DNA from: Psychrobacillus sp044762745
GTDB lineage: Bacteria > Bacillota > Bacilli > Bacillales_A > Planococcaceae
NCBI RefSeq assembly: GCF_044762745.1
Contig: NZ_JBIWEX010000011.1
Location: 1-64,000, forward strand
Direction of reading: 5' to 3'
DNA: 64,000 nt
Below are positions 61,678-64,000 of the stretch, piece after piece. Below the pieces are notes generated by a model. The model saw nothing but the letters and a program-made list of their open reading frames with translations, had not been told where the DNA came from and did not search any database. Position 1 is the first letter of the stretch. Each line of letters starts with the position of its first letter. The position numbers were made by a program, and so were the translations under genes.

Positions 61678-63453
61678 TCACTTTAAAGGTAATTTAATAA
61701 TGAATGTCGTCCCTACTCCCACTTCACTTTCAACTGACAAAATTCCGTCATGACGTTCGACAATATTTTTTGCTATCGCAAGACCAAGACCTGTTCCACT
61801 TTTCCCTCTAGTTCTCGCTTTATCTGCTTTATAGAAACGTTCGAACACATAAGGTAAATCTTCTTTTGGAATTCCGTATCCGGTGTCTTTTACTTCAATC
61901 ATAATGTGCCGAGTTGTTTGCATTAGTTTTACCGTTACTGAACCGTCTTTAGGGGTATGGCGTAGGGCATTATCGATTAAATTAGTGAGGACTTGTTCCA
62001 TACGATCCTCATCAAGTTTCAAATAAATCGTTTCCGATAATGTAGGTTCAAAATATAAACGTATATTTTTTTCTTTTGCGATTTGATCAAACTTTTGCGT
62101 AATACGCTCAATCGTGGGTAGGACAGAAACCTCTTCCTTATAAATACTCAAGTAACCCGATTCTAAACGGGCTAAATCCAATAATTCCGTTACTAATCTA
62201 CTCATTCGTTTCGATTCATCATAAATAATTCGAATCATTTCATTTTTATCTTCTTCTGTTGTTACTACCTCATCGATAATCGCTTCACTGTACCCTTGCA
62301 ACATCGAAATAGGCGTTCTTAGCTCATGTGATACATTGGCGATAAAGTCCGAGCGCATTTTATCTAAGCGATGTTGTTCGGTCATATCCCGAAGCACTAC
62401 TACTGCCCCGCGAACGGAGTCTTTACTGTATAGAAGACTAATGGACACAGAAAAATAAGATCCTTTTATTTCGATTTCCTCATCGATTTCTTCTTCTTGG
62501 TGAAATACGTGATCAAGTAAATGGTACAGCTCTGCTGGTAGATTAGAATTACCGGTAACTTCATTGTTTGTATACCATTTCTGAAATAACTCATTTGCTT
62601 GAGGATTACTTACGAGTACCTTAAAATCTTTGTTGAATGTAATAACTGCGTCTGTCATGGATGTTAATATACTGGAAAGTTGTTCTTTTTCTTGGCTAAT
62701 CACTTCTACGTGGTCCTTTAACTGGCTACCCATACGGTTAAAAGCAACACTAAGCTCTCCAATTTCGTCTTTTTGTACATACGGTACTTTGGTTTCGAAA
62801 TTTCCTTTTGCTAGCTCTAGGGCAGCTTCTCGCATCGTTCTAAGCGGCAGAGTAATGCGGGAAGATAAAAAGAACGAGAACATGGTCGTTAGTAATAATG
62901 CGATAAAACCTGATAAAAAGACAATACGAGTAGTATGATTAGAAGTCTTGTTAACTACCTGTAAGCTTTGATAAATAAAGACCGCTCCGTGTATTTCCTT
63001 ATCGGATTCTAAAGGAGAAGCGAGGATAATATAATTTTCCATTCGATCTTCTTCAGTCATCGAAGGCATCAGCATTTTTTTAACAATCGTATTATTTGTC
63101 GTATAAATATTCGTTAAGTCTTTATCTTTCAATAATTTTTCTTGAAAAACCTCTTTGTTTAACCCTTCATGTACTGACAAAAATACAGATTCCGCATTTC
63201 GAACGATTAACGCATTTGTTTCCGCTCCAAGAATATTTTGGATAATTTGCATGGAGTCTTCTATTTCATCGTATTGCTCTACTATTTTCCCAATCGTTGC
63301 GGCTTCCTGTCTTAGCGACTCTTCGGCTTGTTCTGTATGGAAATTTTCCAAAAACTCTAGCATTAAGACTGTAATGATAAACAACACAAATAAGACGAGA
63401 AGCAATATGGTTCCCCATAGCTTCCCGACTACACTATTCCAAATTCTATTCAT
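61678..63453 (-). CDS. resE: ResE, sensor histidine kinase of respiration
   Basis: Membrane kinase that activates ResD under oxygen limitation or nitric oxide. The 591 residues comprise two transmembrane helices (about 14-35 and 176-198), an extracytoplasmic sensor, HAMP, PAS, HisKA with NVSHELRTPISM (phosphorylated His) and HATPase_c with NLIDNALRHTP, DTGYGIP and GTGLGLAI. ATG at 63453 follows GAGG and overlaps the resD end; the frame continues farther upstream without a site. Confidence 0.96.
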   Translation of the reverse strand: MNRIWNSVVGKLWGTILLLVLFVLFIITVLMLEFLENFHTEQAEESLRQEAATIGKIVEQYDEIEDSMQIIQNILGAETNALIVRNAESVFLSVHEGLNKEVFQEKLLKDKDLTNIYTTNNTIVKKMLMPSMTEEDRMENYIILASPLESDKEIHGAVFIYQSLQVVNKTSNHTTRIVFLSGFIALLLTTMFSFFLSSRITLPLRTMREAALELAKGNFETKVPYVQKDEIGELSVAFNRMGSQLKDHVEVISQEKEQLSSILTSMTDAVITFNKDFKVLVSNPQANELFQKWYTNNEVTGNSNLPAELYHLLDHVFHQEEEIDEEIEIKGSYFSVSISLLYSKDSVRGAVVVLRDMTEQHRLDKMRSDFIANVSHELRTPISMLQGYSEAIIDEVVTTEEDKNEMIRIIYDESKRMSRLVTELLDLARLESGYLSIYKEEVSVLPTIERITQKFDQIAKEKNIRLYFEPTLSETIYLKLDEDRMEQVLTNLIDNALRHTPKDGSVTVKLMQTTRHIMIEVKDTGYGIPKEDLPYVFERFYKADKARTRGKSGTGLGLAIAKNIVERHDGILSVESEVGVGTTFIIKLPLK

Positions 63454-64000
63454 TGATAACCTCAAATTTGTAGCCAACACCCCAAACGGTCACGATCATT
63501 TTCGCCGACTTTTCGGATACTCTATTTAACTTTTCGCGTAATCGTTTTACATGTGTGTCTACCGTTCTTAAATCACCAAAGAAGTCATAATGCCACACTT
63601 CTTTTAACAATTGCTCTCGATCAAATACTTTATCTGGTGCTTTCGCTAAGAAATACAGTAATTCGTACTCTTTTGGTGTCAGACTTACTTCCACACCATC
63701 CGCAGTGACTCGATGTGCATCATGATCAATTGTCAGATGTGGGAACACAACGATATCTTTGGATGCAGACAATCCTTGTACTGGCGAAAGAGCTGTAGAA
63801 CGTTTTAAAAGCGCTTTAACTCGAAGTACAACTTCTCTCGGGCTAAAAGGCTTCACGATATAATCGTCTGCTCCTAGTTCAAAGCCTTCTACACGGTTAG
63901 CTTCTTCCCCTTTAGCTGTTAATAAAATTATAGGTGTTTCCTTATGCGTGCGTAACTCAGTCATCATTTCTATCCCGTCTTTTTCGGGCATCATAATATC
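63446..64000 (-). CDS. resD: ResD, response regulator of respiration (cut by window end)
   Basis: OmpR-type response regulator; 184 C-terminal residues are visible of about 240. The frame is open to the last base, where DIMMPEKDG begins: the first Asp (codon 64000-63998) is the expected phosphate acceptor. Further on are LLTAKGEE (Thr switch) and DYIVKPFSPRE (Lys), then a winged-helix DNA-binding domain (about 90-184 of the visible part, with LTPKEYELLYFLAKAPDKVF and RTVDTHVKRLREKL). It overlaps resE. resABC would lie beyond the window. Confidence 0.95.
   Translation of the reverse strand, partial: DIMMPEKDGIEMMTELRTHKETPIILLTAKGEEANRVEGFELGADDYIVKPFSPREVVLRVKALLKRSTALSPVQGLSASKDIVVFPHLTIDHDAHRVTADGVEVSLTPKEYELLYFLAKAPDKVFDREQLLKEVWHYDFFGDLRTVDTHVKRLREKLNRVSEKSAKMIVTVWGVGYKFEVINE

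Overview
The window is a stretch of low-GC Firmicute chromosome. Proteins such as DnaD, AsnS, SpoIVA, MtrB/TRAP, HU and the Qcr subunits read as close relatives of their Bacillus subtilis counterparts, and gene order follows the B. subtilis resD-to-nth region almost throughout. spoIVA and sleB-ypeB indicate an endospore former; bshA and ypdA indicate bacillithiol chemistry. The many lineage-specific gaps, together with the intergenic repeats, suggest a Bacillales member outside Bacillus proper, plausibly Planococcaceae/Caryophanaceae (Psychrobacillus- or Lysinibacillus-like). That placement is inference.

Layout from left to right, nearly all on the minus strand. 1-867: right half of an IS1182-type insertion sequence. 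880-7352: ypoC, nth, dnaD, asnS, tseB, ypmA, dinG. 8044-10111: panBCD, preceded by an attenuator-like leader. 10416-12399: three accessory genes. 12613-17560: birA, cca, bshA, mgsA, dapB, ypjD. 17668-19972: a YitT protein (+ strand), a YugP protease and YpjA. 20160-24618: qcrABC with ypiF, ypiB, ypiA. 25292-26983: a chemoreceptor. 27358-34395: aroA-tyrA-hisC-aroH-aroB-aroC and cheR. 34562-38914: ndk, hepT-menG-hepS, mtrB-folE, hup. 39087-47404: spoIVA, yphF, yphE, gpsA, der, rpsA, plsC, cmk. 47898-51463: motI, ypeB-sleB, prsW. 51541-52512: ansA (+). 53300-58302: ypdA, ypbG, ypbE, recS, ypbB. 58413-58661: fer (+). 58709-64000: FMN-riboswitch-controlled ribU, rsiX-sigX and resE-resD (resD cut by the window end).

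The genes form recognisable functional blocks: shikimate to chorismate to Tyr/Phe (aroABC, aroH, tyrA, hisC), menaquinone and heptaprenyl diphosphate synthesis (hepT/menG/hepS) that feeds the menaquinol-cytochrome c reductase (qcrABC), respiratory control by ResDE, pantothenate synthesis, spore coat assembly and germination, and envelope stress control by SigX/RsiX. Compared with B. subtilis, aspB, bshB1, ypjB, the trp operon and serA are missing from their usual places, while three small genes, a chemoreceptor and yugP have been gained.

The least explained material is intergenic. A roughly 450-650 bp dispersed element occurs at 7490-7935 and 52551-53195, with diverged copies elsewhere. Short tandem arrays with an almost exact 21-bp period occur at four loci with different core motifs. 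One of them, at 24745-25070, is itself organised into 103-bp super-repeats. The panB leader at 10140-10300 can fold as mutually exclusive terminator and antiterminator hairpins and matches no riboswitch class I can name. I saw no rRNA or tRNA genes, no CRISPR-Cas and no prophage.
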